Source of the DNA: a virus
Strand: one strand, 5' to 3'
Length of the DNA stretch: 64,000 nt
IMG/VR virus record: IMGVR_UViG_3300036766_000988
Span: 186,001-250,000 of that record
The notes beneath the pieces are model-generated. The model was not told the origin of the DNA, did no database searches, and was given only the letters and a program-made list of their open reading frames with translations. This document shows, one piece after another, positions 51,546 through 60,226 of the stretch. How positions within the stretch are numbered: the stretch's first letter is position 1; every line of letters starts with the position of its first letter. Position numbers and translations under genes: made by a program.

Positions 51546-51769
51546 CCGTGACGCCTTTGGGCTCTGAGCTTCTCGATGACATCGGCGACCGATTTGCCGG
51601 TGACAATCGTGTGTTGGCCTCGGGTAACGATCCCAAGTTCCTCAGCTTTATCGTAACGCGTGTCGTGCTCCGCGTACTGATGAAGTTGCGCCGAGTACCC
51701 CTCGGGGCCTCGTCGGAGCGTGAGCACCCCGAGCACACCATCGGCGAGGAGAGCTTCGATCTCCTCCAT
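51542..51769 (-). CDS. small hypothetical protein between ACP and nucleotidyltransferase
   Basis: 75 residues, alpha/beta (GVLGVLTLRRGPEGYSAQLH, HTIVTGKSVADVIEKL). ATG 51769 overlaps the ACP stop as TGATG. Not recognised. Confidence 0.58.
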   Translation of the reverse strand: MEEIEALLADGVLGVLTLRRGPEGYSAQLHQYAEHDTRYDKAEELGIVTRGQHTIVTGKSVADVIEKLRAQRRHG

Positions 51770-52014
51770 CAGACGACCGGCTTGAGACGTCCCTCGATGT
51801 AGGTGACGGCTTCCTGGACGGTGCGGATTTTTTCGGTGTCGTCATCGGGGATGTCCAACTCGAACTCCTCCTCGACGCCGAGCAGAATCTCGACCAGAGA
51901 AAGGGAATCGGCCCCGAGATCCTCGATGAGGTCGCTTTCGGGTTTGACATCTGCGTCCTCGACGTCGAGGTTGTCGGTCAAGATGCGTCGAAGCCTGCTG
52001 AACACGTCCGCCAT
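51769..52014 (-). CDS. acpP: acyl carrier protein
   Basis: 81 residues, acidic four-helix protein of normal ACP length. LGADSLSLVEILL contains the Ser37 that carries phosphopantetheine, and FELDIPDDD follows as in AcpP. A phage ACP is unusual. It could feed acyl groups to a modification enzyme or imitate the host ACP that many proteins bind. ATG 52014 follows a GGTGTA element. Confidence 0.92.
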   Translation of the reverse strand: MADVFSRLRRILTDNLDVEDADVKPESDLIEDLGADSLSLVEILLGVEEEFELDIPDDDTEKIRTVQEAVTYIEGRLKPVV

Positions 52015-52156
52015 GTCTGAACGTACACCGGGGAGGGCATCTACGCGAAGGGTCAAGCATCCTTCGCATGTACTAGGGGAAAATTAGGATGATCCCCCCG
52101 AAGTCGGAGCGTAGAAGAACCGGGGTCTCTACATCAACCCCCACCGGAGACTGATC

Positions 52157-52453
52157 ATGTCTGGTCCGAACATCACCAAGGGTACGCGCATCCAGGCCAC
52201 GTGGTTCCAGGCCAAGCCGTTGGGGACCTGGGCGCTCGCGGGAGTCCAGATGAAGGTTACGGGGAGCTTCGTGACCGTGACCGGGGTCTGTCGGCACTTC
52301 CGGGGAGACGATCCGGTAACCCCCACGAAGATCAGGGTCTACATCGACCCCGATCCTGGCACTTGGGGTGGGCCAACCGTGCGCCCCATCGGGTGCTCGT
52401 GCGACCACCCTCATGTTGAGATCAACCCTGATCACATCGTCGCGGTGGTGTAG
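52157..52453 (+). CDS. hypothetical protein with conserved Cys/His end
   Basis: 98 residues, beta-rich. The sequence VTVTGVCRHFRGDDPVTPTK and a C-terminal CSCDHPHVEINPDHIV look like a conserved small family I cannot name. Starts at ATG 52157; its stop is inside a GGTGTAG element that precedes the next gene. Confidence 0.62.
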   Translation: MSGPNITKGTRIQATWFQAKPLGTWALAGVQMKVTGSFVTVTGVCRHFRGDDPVTPTKIRVYIDPDPGTWGGPTVRPIGCSCDHPHVEINPDHIVAVV

Positions 52454-52456
52454 GGT

Positions 52457-53296
52457 ATGATCGTGAAGATTGGTCGCCAAGAAGGCATCCCCTACTCCCT
52501 CTCCCGTTGGACGGACGTCCCAGCGGCGAAATGGGAGTGGATGATGGATGCCTTCAAGCAGCAGAAGATGGTCGCTTTCGATCCCAGGACGGCCATCCCT
52601 TCCGAGTGGTCGCTCAAGCCGGAAGACACGCTCGGGCTCTTGTTCTGGACGAAGGACCCGACGAACCTCATCACCGAAGCCGACCTGATCAAGCGTTACC
52701 GGCACAAGATCCACGTTACGCTGACCGGCTGGGAAGAGGTCGAACGGGGTGCGCCAAACCTCGCGTACGGGACCGCGCTTTTGGTCGATACGGTGGAAGC
52801 CTTCGGTCCCGCGAACGTCACCTGGCGGTTCTCGCCAGTGCCGCTGCTTCATCCTGATGAGATAGCCGTTCGCTTTCAGCACATCGCCTACCGGGCCGGT
52901 CTGGCGGGCCTTCGGTCGGTCTACCTGAGCTTCCTCCAGGCAAACGACCTCATGCCCGAGATGCGGACGCTCGAAGAGCGGCATCAGCTCCTCCGGCGAC
53001 TTGCCGACGTGGGAGCCCCGTATGGGATCCAAATCCGCCTCTGCAACGAGGACCGGCTCCTTGTCGGGGCTTCGACCTACCCGAACCTCGATTCTGATGT
53101 CTGTGCGCCCCCGAAAGACTTCGCTCTGCCGAACCGGGAAGCACCCCCCTCTGAAGGATGCGGTTGTGTCCTGATGGCTGATCCATTCACGGTCAACGAG
53201 ACCTGTACGATGGGGTGTCAGTACTGCTACGCCGCAGACGAGAACCTCTCTCCGAAGAAGCGGAACACGACCCGCAGCCTGCCGGTGATCCGATGA
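52457..53296 (+). CDS. DUF1848-like radical SAM family protein
   Basis: 279 residues. The N-terminus (SLSRWTDVP) and GLLFWTKDP match DUF1848, a TIM-barrel family related to spore photoproduct lyase. The Cys cluster is C-terminal: GCGCVLMAD, ETCTMGCQYCYAADE, where CxxGCxYCYA is the family hallmark. Function not established. ATG 52457. Confidence 0.75.
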   Translation: MIVKIGRQEGIPYSLSRWTDVPAAKWEWMMDAFKQQKMVAFDPRTAIPSEWSLKPEDTLGLLFWTKDPTNLITEADLIKRYRHKIHVTLTGWEEVERGAPNLAYGTALLVDTVEAFGPANVTWRFSPVPLLHPDEIAVRFQHIAYRAGLAGLRSVYLSFLQANDLMPEMRTLEERHQLLRRLADVGAPYGIQIRLCNEDRLLVGASTYPNLDSDVCAPPKDFALPNREAPPSEGCGCVLMADPFTVNETCTMGCQYCYAADENLSPKKRNTTRSLPVIR

Positions 53297-53406
53297 GCGA
53301 TCTGGTTCAAACAGCTATCGCCACCGTGGCAGCCCTGGTTGTGGGCTCCTTGCTCTTCTGGTTGTGGAGGCGGAACTACGAGCGACGTCAGAAGGACTCT
53401 CAGTGA
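53293..53406 (+). CDS. 37-residue single-pass membrane peptide
   Basis: MSDLVQTAIATVAALVVGSL continues into a hydrophobic helix and a basic end (WRRNYERRQKD). ATG 53293 overlaps the previous stop as ATGA, and its stop overlaps the next start as GTGA. Coupled on both sides, so likely real. Confidence 0.6.
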   Translation: MSDLVQTAIATVAALVVGSLLFWLWRRNYERRQKDSQ

Positions 53407-54335
53407 AGCATCCGAACCCACTCATGCTGGTCAGGATCGCGCAGGGTGACGCCTACGGGATGGCGTGCGAGTACATCAAGTTCCCGCGTGACCAAGAAGT
53501 ACACGACCAAGCGCTGCGGTTCGAGCGCTATGGACGGCACCCGATCCACAAGCTCGCCCCTGGTCAGTACACCGACGACACCCAGATGTCGGTAGCGGTC
53601 TCCGAGGTGTTGTTGGAGTTGAACGTCCCCGATCCCCTCGCGCCTGACCGCACCTGGAATCTCCGTGAAGTCGCGGACGCGATGAAGCTCAAGTTCGCTG
53701 AGGCGTTCGTTCGATGTTTCAAGCGGGACCGACGGGATGGGTACGCCAGGCACTTCCAGGCGTTCCTCGAAACTGTGAAGGATGGCCAAGACTTCATCCA
53801 ACGCATCCACCCCGATTCCGACAAGAACGGCGCCTGCATGCGAGCAGTTCCGTTGGGAATACTGCCGACCGAAGCTCAGGTGGAGTTTGCTGCTGGTGAG
53901 CAAGCTCAGCTCACGCACGACACCGAAGGCGGACGGGGCTCGGCGATGATCGTCGCCCTGATGAGTCACTTCGCTCTCTATAGCGAGGAACCGCTCTCAA
54001 AGGTGCCCGACTTCATCCGAAAGTACTTTTGCATCTCCTCTGGAGGGTTGCCCCTTTGGGATGGCAGCCCTGTGGTGGGGCCGGACGTCGGGATGAAGAC
54101 GGCACGGGCGGTTATGACCCTCTTGGCGACTCAATCCTCCCTGTTGGACATCGCCCGCACAACTATCGAGTGGGGAGGGGATACAGACAGTGTGCTTGCC
54201 ATCGCGTGGGGGATCGCCAGTGCTAGAATGCACGAAAAGCTGCCTCCGTTCTTCGACGGTGGCCTTGAGAACGGTCCGTATGGCTACAAGTTCCTCGCTG
54301 ACCTGGGGGCGAAGCTCATGAAGAGGTATCCATGA
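53403..54335 (+). CDS. ADP-ribosylglycohydrolase (DraG family)
   Basis: 310 residues. GQYTDDTQM and WGGDTDSV are the two metal-binding motifs of the family, which removes ADP-ribose from proteins or nucleic acids. An insertion at about residues 110-150 is longer than usual. GTG 53403 (GTGA overlap). With the macro-domain protein at 63100 and the NUDIX prot at 30920 it forms a possible ADP-ribose-handling set against host defence; the link is inference. Confidence 0.88.
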   Translation: MKHPNPLMLVRIAQGDAYGMACEYIKFPRDQEVHDQALRFERYGRHPIHKLAPGQYTDDTQMSVAVSEVLLELNVPDPLAPDRTWNLREVADAMKLKFAEAFVRCFKRDRRDGYARHFQAFLETVKDGQDFIQRIHPDSDKNGACMRAVPLGILPTEAQVEFAAGEQAQLTHDTEGGRGSAMIVALMSHFALYSEEPLSKVPDFIRKYFCISSGGLPLWDGSPVVGPDVGMKTARAVMTLLATQSSLLDIARTTIEWGGDTDSVLAIAWGIASARMHEKLPPFFDGGLENGPYGYKFLADLGAKLMKRYP

Positions 54336-54592
54336 ACCAAGCCCCCGAGGATGACTCCGAAGATCTCACCGACGGCCAGATCGCTCAGGCGGTCGAAACC
54401 ACAGGCTCGAAGGATTTCGGCGAGCGTCAGGCGCGTCTGTCCTGTACTACGTGTGGAGCACGACACGGAACTCTCAGCCATGCGCTCCGTCGTCGGGCAC
54501 CCCATCTCTACTCGCGAACCGAGGCCACCTGCGAAGCAGGACACCAAGAGATGTTCGTTTTCCTCGTGGATTGGCTGAAGGGAACAAGCTGA
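54332..54592 (+). CDS. small Cys/His protein
   Basis: 86 residues. Acidic N-terminus, then CTTCGARH, and TCEAGHQEMF, one likely zinc site. ATG 54332 overlaps the previous stop as ATGA. Confidence 0.6.
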   Translation: MNQAPEDDSEDLTDGQIAQAVETTGSKDFGERQARLSCTTCGARHGTLSHALRRRAPHLYSRTEATCEAGHQEMFVFLVDWLKGTS

Positions 54593-54948
54593 TGAGCTGC
54601 GATGAAACCCCCCGCAAGACGATGTGCGACCGCTACCAGCCGGGTGACAAGAACGTCTGGGTCGAGCGTGGAGACACCCCCGGAAGCGAAAACGCGCCTG
54701 GTATCTGCCTTCTCGACACGATGAGTCGGGAGCAGGTCATCTACTCCATCGAGCGGGATGAGGTCGCCAGGGCGGACCTCTTGAAGGTCACCACCAACCC
54801 GGATCTCATCGAGCTGGCCAACACTGTGACTCGTCTACCAACGGCCGAACTGGTGGATATGGAGCAGACGACCGGCAACCGTCCGCAAGAGGCCGCCGGG
54901 ATCCCCTTCTACGCCATCTTCCGAGGGCAACCCCCGTTCGCTCAGTGA
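54592..54948 (+). CDS. hypothetical protein
   Basis: 118 residues, acidic, few Cys near the start (MSCDETPRKTMCDRYQPG). ATG 54592 overlaps the previous TGA by one base. Not recognised. Confidence 0.58.
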   Translation: MSCDETPRKTMCDRYQPGDKNVWVERGDTPGSENAPGICLLDTMSREQVIYSIERDEVARADLLKVTTNPDLIELANTVTRLPTAELVDMEQTTGNRPQEAAGIPFYAIFRGQPPFAQ

Positions 54949-54962
54949 GGAGATCGTGACCG

Positions 54963-55196
54963 ATGACCGCACGCATGTTCAACGCTCCGCCCGCACCGAA
55001 AGTGCAGGCGCCGAAGTCGCACACCGAGTGGACCAAGCTCATGCGCTTGGTGGTCGAGCGGGCGGAAGCCCTTCAGCATCGGCACCTTCCAGGGCTTCGA
55101 GCATCCCTGGCCAAGGGGAACGCCGAGAAACACCTCCGCACCCTCGGGATCATCAGCCAGGCCGATCTCGACCGGGAGTTCCCGCTCCCGAAGTAG
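54963..55196 (+). CDS. small hypothetical protein
   Basis: 77 residues. Pro/Ala-rich start, then a helix (WTKLMRLVVERAEALQHRHL). ATG 54963 with GGAG upstream. Unrecognised. Confidence 0.58.
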   Translation: MTARMFNAPPAPKVQAPKSHTEWTKLMRLVVERAEALQHRHLPGLRASLAKGNAEKHLRTLGIISQADLDREFPLPK

Positions 55197-55492
55197 ACCC
55201 CACCGAGGCCCTCATCGCAGCATTCGAAGCTGGCGATCCTGTGGTTGCTTTCAAGGCCGCAACCCAGCTCATCGAGGCCTACCGGAGCGTAACCTTGGAG
55301 GCCGCCAAGCTTCGGTTTCAACTCAACTTCGGAACCCCTGGGTGCAACCAATGTGACGGGCTGCATGCCGGGCCGGGGGTTTCCGCAACCTGCTTCCAGA
55401 TGAAGCAGTGCCACTACAGCAACCTCAAGGAGGGTGAAGGGAGTTCCCGGCAACTCAGGGTGCTCAAAACATTGACCGAGATCCCCAAATAG
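55193..55492 (+). CDS. hypothetical Cys-containing protein, start unresolved
   Basis: About 99 residues from the end of the previous gene. Helical start (PTEALIAAFEAGDPVVAFKA), then GCNQCDGLHAGPGVSATC and QCHYSN with four Cys. No ATG or GTG with Shine-Dalgarno is found near 55193; the frame is open back to a GTG at 54956 in a frame overlapping the previous gene, and a GTG exists at 55241. The coding call rests on the Cys pattern. Confidence 0.45.
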   Translation, partial: VDPTEALIAAFEAGDPVVAFKAATQLIEAYRSVTLEAAKLRFQLNFGTPGCNQCDGLHAGPGVSATCFQMKQCHYSNLKEGEGSSRQLRVLKTLTEIPK

Positions 55493-55495
55493 CGC

Positions 55496-55522
55496 TTGAC
55501 GCCCATCCCAAGTTAGTATTCT
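55496..55522 (+). promoter_or_regulatory. sigma70-like promoter for the H1-like gene
   Basis: TTGACG at 55496-55501 and TATTCT at 55517-55522, spacer 15 (16 if CTTGAC is used). The region 55493-55593 is otherwise noncoding. It differs from the bipartite GGTGTAG type, so this gene may use host sigma factor. Confidence 0.45.
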
Positions 55523-55593
55523 TTGGGCTCAGGGTACTCATCCGCTGGGGATAGACCAAAAACCAGACCCGGATGTAGACAGGAGAAATTGAG

Positions 55594-56601
55594 ATGACTG
55601 CGATTCAGACTTTGAAGAGTGGGCGGGCGTCCGCCTTGAAGGATGTCGAGAAGGCCCGCAAGGAGCACAAGAAGCTTCAGACCAAGACCGAGGCCATCGT
55701 CAAGCTGTTCGGCGAGTCCAAGGTGCGTCTCGCACGGGCCGAGGCTGGACTGAATGCCCTCGACGACGCCCTCAAGAACATGGAAGGCGATACCGAGAAG
55801 GCTCCCAAGGCGAAGGCCACCTCGGTGGATGCTGTGAAGATCGACGGCCGAAGCAAGGAGGCAAGGGCCGCCAAGGCTGCGGTGAAGGCCGCTGGCAAGG
55901 CTCCCAAGGCGAAGGCCACCTCGGTGGGTGCCGTGAAGATCGACGGCCGAACCAAGGAGGCAAGGGCGGCCAAGGCTGCGGTGAAGGCCGCTGGCAAGGC
56001 TCCCAAGGCGAAGGCTCCCAAGGCGAAGGCCGTCAAGGCTGCTCCGGCAAAGAAGACCCCCAAGGCTGCGAAGATCTCCGCCAAGAAGACGGGCAAGAAG
56101 GGCGTGAGTCGTCAGGCGGCGGGTCGCCGCGAGGTCGCCGAGGGCAAGCGCCCGACGATCAAGGACGCGATCGTGCAGGTGATGGGCAACAAGGTGATGT
56201 CACGTCACCAGGTCCACGACGGGCTCAAGGCGAAGGGCTGGCTCCCGCGGTCGAACGACACGCTCGGGTACGTCGGGTACCTGCTCTCCGCCACGAAGGC
56301 GAAGGACGGCGGGCACCTCTTCGAGCGCGACGAGGCGAAGGGCCGAGGCTTCTACCGCGTTCGGCAGGACTCTTTGACGAGCCCCGAGACGCCGAAGGTC
56401 GAGAAGGCCAAGAAGTCGGAGAAGGCCGAGACGGCGGCAGCGGAGCCCAAGGCGAAGCGGAAGTACACGAAGAGGGCCAAGCCCGAGGCCGTGGCTGCAC
56501 CGCCGAAGTCCGAGGTCAACGGGACGTCGAAGGAGAAGTCGGCCGACGAGATCCTGGCGGACGCGCATCTCCTCGATACCGCGGCTCCTTTCGGAGGGTG
56601 A
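55594..56601 (+). CDS. histone H1-like protein with winged-helix domain
   Basis: 335 residues. Helical N-terminus (KDVEKARKEHKKLQTKTEAI), then a Lys/Ala/Pro-rich region with two 33-residue repeats (KAPKAKATSV...VKAAG), a putative winged helix at about 185-262 (TIKDAIVQVMGNKVMSRHQV ... GRGFYRVRQ), and another Lys/Ala-rich tail. This recalls bacterial H1-like and HU-extension proteins that coat DNA. Probable nucleoid or virion DNA-binding protein. ATG 55594 has AGGAG upstream. Confidence 0.75.
   Translation: MTAIQTLKSGRASALKDVEKARKEHKKLQTKTEAIVKLFGESKVRLARAEAGLNALDDALKNMEGDTEKAPKAKATSVDAVKIDGRSKEARAAKAAVKAAGKAPKAKATSVGAVKIDGRTKEARAAKAAVKAAGKAPKAKAPKAKAVKAAPAKKTPKAAKISAKKTGKKGVSRQAAGRREVAEGKRPTIKDAIVQVMGNKVMSRHQVHDGLKAKGWLPRSNDTLGYVGYLLSATKAKDGGHLFERDEAKGRGFYRVRQDSLTSPETPKVEKAKKSEKAETAAAEPKAKRKYTKRAKPEAVAAPPKSEVNGTSKEKSADEILADAHLLDTAAPFGG
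55801..55998 (+). repeat. two tandem 99-bp repeats inside the H1-like gene
   Basis: Copies at 55801-55899 and 55900-55998, in frame, differing at few bases. A partial third copy of the first 15 bases follows twice at 55999 onward. Prone to expansion by slippage. Confidence 0.8.
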
Positions 56602-56616
56602 TCCCTCACCATGAGG

Positions 56617-56660
56617 TACGAAAGCGCCGGGAGGTAAGATTCCTCTGCGGCGCTTTCGTA
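56617..56660 (+). terminator. hairpin after the H1-like gene
   Basis: Perfect 13-bp stem (TACGAAAGCGCCG at 56617-56629 with its complement at 56648-56660), 18-base loop, 15 bases after the stop. Little T tract, so it could also be a processing or stability element. Confidence 0.55.
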
Positions 56661-56682
56661 TGTCTGGTGTCTGATCTCTATC

Positions 56683-57030
56683 ATGAACCAACGCGCCCAA
56701 CGCACCGAGCGGGTAGCTCGACGGCTCATCAAGAGCATGGCCCGTAGGCACATTTACGAGGTGAAGTCGGCGGAAACGAACGGGGCAGCCTACGATCGGA
56801 TGCTCATGCTCGAAGCCGCCATTCTGGAAGAGTCCCGTCGCGAATGGCGCGAGACTCTCTCCCTCTGGACATCGGACTTCGATCGGCTCGCCCTTTTGCC
56901 GATTCTCGCGAAGGTGACTCCTGCGGTGTATCGTGAGTGCCGAGAGACCGGCGACGAACTCGGGCCCGTGGCAAGCCACGCGCTCAAGAACTTCTTCGAC
57001 ACGTTCGATCCTCAAGGACTGCTCACATGA
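56683..57030 (+). CDS. hypothetical helical protein
   Basis: 115 residues, highly helical and charged (ERVARRLIKSMARRHIYEVK). ATG 56683. First of a coupled run of genes to 60615. Not recognised. Confidence 0.6.
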   Translation: MNQRAQRTERVARRLIKSMARRHIYEVKSAETNGAAYDRMLMLEAAILEESRREWRETLSLWTSDFDRLALLPILAKVTPAVYRECRETGDELGPVASHALKNFFDTFDPQGLLT

Positions 57031-57551
57031 AGTTAGGCGACCTCGTGATGCACCTCGATCGCCATTGGATCGTGAGTCGGTACGATCCAAAGCGAACCCG
57101 AACCGCGGTGCTTCTCGCGGCTGATGGGACACAGACGGAGATTCCCCACGATCTTGATGCCATCGGCGGGGCTCAGGTCATCGCGAACCCAAGCGAGCAG
57201 TGGCCGTTCGTTGTGGTACCGCCGAAGAACGGTTATGTCATTGCAGGTATCTCGCATGCTGGGGTTGTGATCGAGCCGATTACTGGTTGGGTAGCAAGTG
57301 ATCCTACGCGTACGGGCGGCCCAGTTTTCCTCGCACCCAACCCACGGCTTCGGTACGGCGAGACGCTCCTCGTCCGTCTTCAAGGCATCAAGCGTCGGGA
57401 AATATCGACCAAGCGGGTGGACATTCCACGAGAGTTCGGGACTGTGAAGCAACGGACGGCACGTGCCGAAGCTGCACGTACGAAGCCGGAGGAAAAGGCA
57501 AACGCTTTCTCCCGCTTACTCTCGGATGACCAAATAGGGGATGACGACTGA
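57027..57551 (+). CDS. hypothetical beta-rich protein
   Basis: 174 residues. Starts LGDLVMHLDRHWIVSRYD, with further strands (WPFVVVPPKNGYVIAGISHA) and a basic helical tail. ATG 57027 (ATGA overlap). Function unknown. Confidence 0.62.
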   Translation: MKLGDLVMHLDRHWIVSRYDPKRTRTAVLLAADGTQTEIPHDLDAIGGAQVIANPSEQWPFVVVPPKNGYVIAGISHAGVVIEPITGWVASDPTRTGGPVFLAPNPRLRYGETLLVRLQGIKRREISTKRVDIPREFGTVKQRTARAEAARTKPEEKANAFSRLLSDDQIGDDD

Positions 57552-58150
57552 TGGCTCGAAAGCTCCCCATTTTCACGGAGCGAACGATCGCCGAAACGAA
57601 AGCCGATCAGATCGAGCACGAAAGGGCGTTCTCTGATCAGCTCGGGCCAGTCGTGTGCAAAGAGGGGTGTTCAAATTGCTGCTCTCATGCCGTCCATGTG
57701 ACGCTTCCTGAAGGAATCCTTGCGTACAAGGCCCTCGTCAAGAAAGGTCTCTGGACGCCAAGTCTACGCAAGAAGCTCGAAGAGCATGCAGCTCGCACGT
57801 GGGATCTTTCGGTTGTGGTCTGGCATCTATCGAACATCCCGTGTCCGCTCCTAGAGAAGGAGCGTTGCATCGTTCACGATGCCAGACCCTTCGCATGTCG
57901 GGTAACGTTCGCGCTAAGCGATCCCGCAGGGTGTCACCCTCACCGAGTGAATGACTTCCCCTCGGTGCTACCGAAGCGTGAAGCTCTCGAAGCCTTTAGC
58001 GCCAAGCAAACGCAACTCTTGCGACGCCATGGGATCCCTATGTTTCTGATGTCGCTCTCAAAAGCCATCCTTTTGGGGGAGAAGATTGCTACAGGGAACG
58101 TGGATCTCGAAAACTTCGCTCAACTTTTCGCGAAAGACCCTGTCCCATGA
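57551..58150 (+). CDS. YkgJ-type Cys-cluster protein
   Basis: 199 residues. CKEGCSNCCSH, CPLLEKERCIVHDARPFACR and a later Cys follow the YkgJ/Fli-B-type cluster family, thought to bind zinc or an Fe-S cluster. Function in phage unknown. ATG 57551 overlaps the previous stop by one base. Confidence 0.8.
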   Translation: MARKLPIFTERTIAETKADQIEHERAFSDQLGPVVCKEGCSNCCSHAVHVTLPEGILAYKALVKKGLWTPSLRKKLEEHAARTWDLSVVVWHLSNIPCPLLEKERCIVHDARPFACRVTFALSDPAGCHPHRVNDFPSVLPKREALEAFSAKQTQLLRRHGIPMFLMSLSKAILLGEKIATGNVDLENFAQLFAKDPVP

Positions 58151-58437
58151 AGTGCGGTATCTGTCGTCGCGATAAAAACACCGATGATATGAAGCACATC
58201 GTCCTCACGGATGAGGAACGTGCGTTCGTGAAGCGGATGCAAGGGATCGACGAGACAGAGTACTGGTGCTGCAAGCCCTGTTACGCTGTGCTTTCGGACA
58301 AGCAGCAAGGGGCTCAGCTCATCAAAGGCACCTTGCAGGTGAACCTCACAGCAGCCGGAGTCCGAGATCCCGAGAAGTACGCCAAGAAGGTGTACGACAT
58401 GTTGATCGACAAGTCCGCCAAAAAGCCGGTTTCGTAG
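58147..58437 (+). CDS. zinc-binding hypothetical protein
   Basis: 96 residues. Two CxxC pairs (CGIC and CKPC) about 38 residues apart, then a helical C-terminus. ATGA overlap with the previous gene. Confidence 0.65.
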   Translation: MKCGICRRDKNTDDMKHIVLTDEERAFVKRMQGIDETEYWCCKPCYAVLSDKQQGAQLIKGTLQVNLTAAGVRDPEKYAKKVYDMLIDKSAKKPVS

Positions 58438-58438
58438 G

Positions 58439-58663
58439 ATGATGACGCATGCCGAGTTGGAGGCAGTCGCTCGACGACGAGGGATTGTTCGCTGGTCTCC
58501 CTCCCGTCGTATCGAACGTCTCCGTCTCGGCCGTGATGGAGTCATTCTCGCCCTACGAGCCTTAACGGGAAAAGAGCACCCTCTTTGGCTTCGACGTGCC
58601 GTGTACTGGTGTATTGAGGTCGATCCCAAGCAGCCCGTCCCAGTGGGCGACTTGCTCTGGTAG
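58439..58663 (+). CDS. small basic hypothetical protein
   Basis: 74 residues, Arg-rich (LEAVARRRGIVRWSPSRRIE). ATG 58439 or 58442. One base after the previous stop. Unrecognised. Confidence 0.55.
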   Translation: MMTHAELEAVARRRGIVRWSPSRRIERLRLGRDGVILALRALTGKEHPLWLRRAVYWCIEVDPKQPVPVGDLLW

Positions 58664-58675
58664 GTGAGAACCCTG

Positions 58676-59428
58676 ATGAATACCCAATCGCTCGAAACCG
58701 TTATCACCCAGCTCCAAAAGATCCGTCGGGAGCAGGGTGAAGAGGCGTTCCAACACGCCCTCAAGTATTTCGTGAAAGCGGGTCTTCGGGCAGGAGGTCA
58801 GTCCGAGATCTTTGTCGTGTCTCTCGCCAAGCACTTCCCTTTCGTCGATCTCGACGCTCTACGGGCAGAGATTCAAGCAGGGGTCGTGGATCCCGACATC
58901 CGCCAAGGGCCACCCCCTGAACCAAAACCCTCCGTAGCCGCTTCGGGATCGACCGCCGCAGCCCCAGGAGATGTCTTCGCCGAAGCGCTCAAGCAACAGC
59001 TCCCTGGACTCAAGAATAAAGCGCAGATGAACGCCTTCATGGCGTCCTTCGAGGCTTACCGTGAGGTGATGAACGCGATTCTCGATGGAGACCCCTTGAA
59101 AGAAGGGAAGGCTCGCGAGGCGCTCATGACTTCTTTCGAGGTTGTGCGTAAGGCGACCGAAATCTCGAACATGCTCAAGGATGTACCGGAAGCAGCGGCT
59201 TCGAAGGCGTCCGATGACTTCCGCAGTGAGCCTACCCAGTGGGGCGAGTACGACGTTCAGCGGAAGCTCCTCTCCGAGTTGGAAGGGCTCAAGCAGCTTC
59301 ATGACTTGAACGATTGGTACAAGACCAACCGTAAGCGCATCGACGAGGTTCAGACCGCTACCCTTCGCAACCCGTTGCTCGACGCGATCCGCGAGAAGAA
59401 GATGGCGCTCTCGAAAGACAGCCCGTGA
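58676..59428 (+). CDS. hypothetical helical protein
   Basis: 250 residues. An N-terminal helical domain, a Pro/Ala linker (about residues 85-105) and a long charged helical C-terminal domain. No motif recognised. ATG 58676 has AGGTGAG upstream. Confidence 0.62.
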   Translation: MNTQSLETVITQLQKIRREQGEEAFQHALKYFVKAGLRAGGQSEIFVVSLAKHFPFVDLDALRAEIQAGVVDPDIRQGPPPEPKPSVAASGSTAAAPGDVFAEALKQQLPGLKNKAQMNAFMASFEAYREVMNAILDGDPLKEGKAREALMTSFEVVRKATEISNMLKDVPEAAASKASDDFRSEPTQWGEYDVQRKLLSELEGLKQLHDLNDWYKTNRKRIDEVQTATLRNPLLDAIREKKMALSKDSP

Positions 59429-59826
59429 GCGAGCATCGGACGAAGTACGTCGTCGCGATGTACGGGGATCTCAACCGAGGAGAGCGGATGAACATCGCTG
59501 TCCTGGCGTGGGATACGCTCTTGGGGGCCACGGCGCCTGTAACGGTCCATGTCCTCGAAGACTGGTCTCGTATCCATGCAGCTTTCCCCGCAGGGGGTGA
59601 AGAGCAACAGAGGCTCGTGTCGGTGCGGCTAGAGGGGATCGAAACCTACGCCGAGTACATTCAAATCTGGACTCGTATGGGCCCCTATACGCCTTTCGAG
59701 TTCACAGAAGAACGGGGGTCTCTCGAATCCCCCGAGAAGACTGCCGCCTCGATGGCGGTGTATTTCCTCAGACAAGGACAGGATCCGCTTCGTATGGAGA
59801 AAGCGTTGATCAGCCGTCATTTCTGA
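59425..59826 (+). CDS. hypothetical protein, DUF3037-like start
   Basis: 133 residues. TKYVVAMYGDLNRGERMNIAVLAWD resembles the opening of DUF3037-type proteins, a weak match from memory. GTG 59425 (GTGA overlap). No function known. Confidence 0.55.
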   Translation: MSEHRTKYVVAMYGDLNRGERMNIAVLAWDTLLGATAPVTVHVLEDWSRIHAAFPAGGEEQQRLVSVRLEGIETYAEYIQIWTRMGPYTPFEFTEERGSLESPEKTAASMAVYFLRQGQDPLRMEKALISRHF

Positions 59827-59827
59827 T

Positions 59828-60226
59828 ATGGCAGCCGCATATAAGCCCGAGGCTACAGCGCGATCCACGCTTCAAAGTCGTAAGTGGCGTGCGGCTAACA
59901 AAGAAAGAGCCAGTGAGCTTGCTCGTGAATGGAGAGACAAACATCCCGAGCAAACAAAAGTCACAAACCGCAACAGCAAAATCAAGAAGGCATACGGACT
60001 ATCTCCTGAACAATACGATGCTAAGTTGTTGGAACAGGGTGGTGTTTGTGCAATATGCAGAGAGACGTGCGCAACAGGACACGCTCTATGTGTTGATCAC
60101 AACCACACCACGAATGCAGTCCGAGGGCTTCTCTGCAAGAAGCACAACACGATGATCAGCTACGCCAACGAAGACATCTCTACTTTGGAAGCGGCTATCG
60201 CATACCTAAGGAAGTACGGTGCATGA
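59828..60226 (+). CDS. endonuclease VII-like HNH protein
   Basis: 132 residues. Basic N-terminal helix, then YGLSPEQYDAKLLEQGGVCA, C-x-x-C, LCVDHNHTT (catalytic His) and VRGLLCKKHNTMI (Asn, second zinc Cys). This is the recombination endonuclease VII family (T4 gp49 type), which resolves branched DNA; many relatives are homing nucleases. The AT-richer codons here compared with neighbours hint at transfer. Confidence 0.85.
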   Translation: MAAAYKPEATARSTLQSRKWRAANKERASELAREWRDKHPEQTKVTNRNSKIKKAYGLSPEQYDAKLLEQGGVCAICRETCATGHALCVDHNHTTNAVRGLLCKKHNTMISYANEDISTLEAAIAYLRKYGA

